Assembly (NCBI GenBank): GCA_938041275.1
Contig: CALISH010000084.1
Location: 1-6,741 of the forward strand
From: an uncultured Solobacterium sp.
GTDB lineage: Bacteria; Bacillota_I; Bacilli_A; Erysipelotrichales; Erysipelotrichaceae
Direction: 5' to 3'
DNA length: 6,741 nt
Below the pieces are notes generated by a model. The model saw only the letters and a program-made list of their open reading frames with translations. It was not told the DNA's origin and made no database searches. Positions 6,171 to 6,741 of the stretch are shown piece after piece. A program made the position numbers and the translations under genes. How positions within the stretch are numbered: position 1 is the stretch's first letter; every line of letters starts with the position of its first letter.

Positions 6171-6505
6171 AGAAATTTATAACTGCTTTACTAGTGAATG
6201 TAATTTCACTTTGGGTAATTGATTACCTCATGAGATCTATATACATCGCAACACCAAATGCGTTATTTGCGATTGCTTTTGTACTAATGATTTTAAATGC
6301 GACTCTGAAGCCACTGATGAAGTTAATCTTTTTGCCAGTTACATTCTTGAGTTTTGGATTATTTTCATTGATAATCAATGCAGTTGTACTCGCAACAGCG
6401 TTTAGTTTTACGCCGGGTTCGTATATTACAGGATTTCCATCAGCGTTTATCGCAAGTATTCTTTTATCGATTGCCAATTCCGCAATTAATTCTTATATTG
6501 AATAA
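6167..6505 (+). CDS. YvlD / phage-holin-4 superfamily integral membrane protein
   Basis: A 112-residue, highly hydrophobic protein with four predicted membrane spans (about residues 4-22, 31-50, 53-78 and 89-109). It carries the hallmarks of the YvlD family (Pfam name Phage_holin_4_2): LNATLKPLMK at 43-52, LPVTFLSFGLFSLIINA at 56-72 and a C-terminal ITGFPSAF segment. Despite the family name, members are ordinary chromosomal genes in many bacteria and are not evidence of prophage; B. subtilis yvlD has been linked to the envelope-stress sigma factor SigW. The biochemical role is unknown. The start overlaps the stop of the 30-residue gene (ATGA) and has its own AAAGGAG site; a hairpin terminator begins at its stop codon. 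It is probably the last gene of a short unit that may also receive read-through from the metal ATPase. Confidence 0.88.
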   Translation: MKKFITALLVNVISLWVIDYLMRSIYIATPNALFAIAFVLMILNATLKPLMKLIFLPVTFLSFGLFSLIINAVVLATAFSFTPGSYITGFPSAFIASILLSIANSAINSYIE

Positions 6506-6536
6506 CATCGTACGAAGTAAAGTGCGATGTTTTTTT
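6505..6536 (+). terminator. Intrinsic terminator after the YvlD-like gene
   Basis: ACATCGTAC (6505-6513), an 8-base loop, and GTGCGATGT (6522-6530): a 9-bp stem with one G-U wobble, followed at once by six further T (6531-6536). The hairpin starts on the last base of the stop codon and separates this unit from dtd. Confidence 0.9.
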
Positions 6537-6563
6537 GATTAAACGGAAAAATAAGGCAATATC

Positions 6564-6572
6564 TGATATAAT
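6564..6572 (+). promoter_or_regulatory. Extended -10 promoter of dtd
   Basis: TGATATAAT: a perfect TATAAT (6567-6572) with the TG extension. The -35 position (about 6544-6549, CGGAAA) is poor, as extended -10 promoters tolerate. The hexamer ends only 10 bases before the dtd ATG, so the transcript would start at or within about 6 bases of the start codon. Confidence 0.7.
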
Positions 6573-6582
6573 TTTTATCGAT

Positions 6583-6741
6583 ATGAGAACAGTAATTCAA
6601 AGAGTAAAACATGCCAGTGTTACCATTGATGGCGTCATAAATGGGAAAATTGAACAAGGTTTCCTATTGTTGGTTGGAATCAAAGATGATGACACAGAAG
6701 CAGTAGTAGAAAAGATGGCAGATAAGATTGCCAAAATGCGT
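6583..6741 (+). CDS. dtd: D-aminoacyl-tRNA deacylase, N-terminal part (3' partial)
   Basis: The first 53 residues are visible and the gene runs off the right edge; the family is usually about 145-150 residues. The opening MRTVIQRVKHASVTIDG, then GFLLLVGIKDDDTE and ADKIAKMR, match the conserved start of DTD, a cytosolic homodimer that hydrolyses D-amino acids wrongly attached to tRNA. Family members begin with this same MRxVxQRV block, so the ATG at 6583 is secure. There is no Shine-Dalgarno-like purine run in the 23 bases before it (mostly TATCTGATATAAT and TTTTATCGAT), and an extended -10 promoter sits just upstream, suggesting leaderless or near-leaderless translation. It is separated from the preceding unit by a strong terminator. 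In many Bacillota dtd follows relA, but that gene is not here. Confidence 0.93.
   Translation, partial: MRTVIQRVKHASVTIDGVINGKIEQGFLLLVGIKDDDTEAVVEKMADKIAKMR

Noticed and set aside
6167..6505. Prophage or lysis gene, suggested by the 'phage holin' family name
   Set aside because: YvlD-type members of this superfamily are common chromosomal genes; there is no endolysin, tail or integrase gene nearby.
6576..6583. Palindrome TATCGATA at the dtd start
   Set aside because: It is only eight bases long and AT-rich; too short to support an operator without conservation data.
1..6741. CRISPR, tRNA, rRNA, insertion sequence or riboswitch
   Set aside because: No regular repeats, clover-leaf sequences, transposase motifs or long structured leaders are seen; the gaps between genes are short and accounted for by promoters, an operator and terminators.

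Overview
The window reads as ordinary chromosome of a low-GC Gram-positive bacterium (Bacillota). Supporting signs are an AT-rich base composition, strong AAGGAGG-type ribosome binding sites, TG-extended TATAAT promoters, U-tailed hairpin terminators and the gene families present. An Erysipelotrichia-like or Clostridia-like host is plausible, but no marker gene here settles it. TGA is used as a stop next to many TGG tryptophan codons, so the standard bacterial code applies. There are no tRNA, rRNA, CRISPR, transposase or prophage module signs.

Layout. (1) Bases 1-2754, plus strand: the 3' part of one ABC exporter half-transporter gene, followed one base later by a complete second half-transporter gene. 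Their motifs are complementary: the first has a degenerate Walker A/Walker B/H-loop set but a good signature, and the second has the reverse. This is the pattern of heterodimeric exporters with one consensus and one degenerate ATP site (BmrCD/LmrCD/TM287-288 type). (2) Bases 2759-2790: a perfect 14-bp hairpin with A/T tails between convergent genes, able to terminate both strands. (3) Bases 2789-3598, minus strand: a PHP-family histidinol-phosphatase-like gene. (4) Bases 3599-3720: a compact divergent control region in which two promoters share one -35 box, and an ArsR/SmtB-like palindrome sits over the predicted start of the plus-strand transcript. (5) Bases 3721-6018, plus strand: a P1B-type heavy-metal-exporting ATPase with two tandem N-terminal metal-binding domains, probably Zn/Cd/Pb. 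(6) Bases 6078-6505, plus strand: a 30-residue single-span membrane protein, previously easy to miss, whose stop overlaps the start of a YvlD / phage-holin-4 family membrane protein by ATGA, then a terminator. (7) Bases 6583-6741, plus strand: the 5' part of dtd (D-aminoacyl-tRNA deacylase), with a near-perfect extended -10 promoter so close to the start codon that its mRNA may be leaderless.

How the parts work together: the ABC pair is a self-contained exporter. The P-type ATPase is probably a metal-induced efflux pump controlled by a repressor encoded outside the window. The PHP gene shares its promoter region but not an obvious pathway. The small protein and YvlD-like protein form a translationally coupled membrane pair. 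Nothing here is clearly a new system. The best leads are the coupled micro-protein, the possible leaderless dtd mRNA and the shared divergent promoter/operator.
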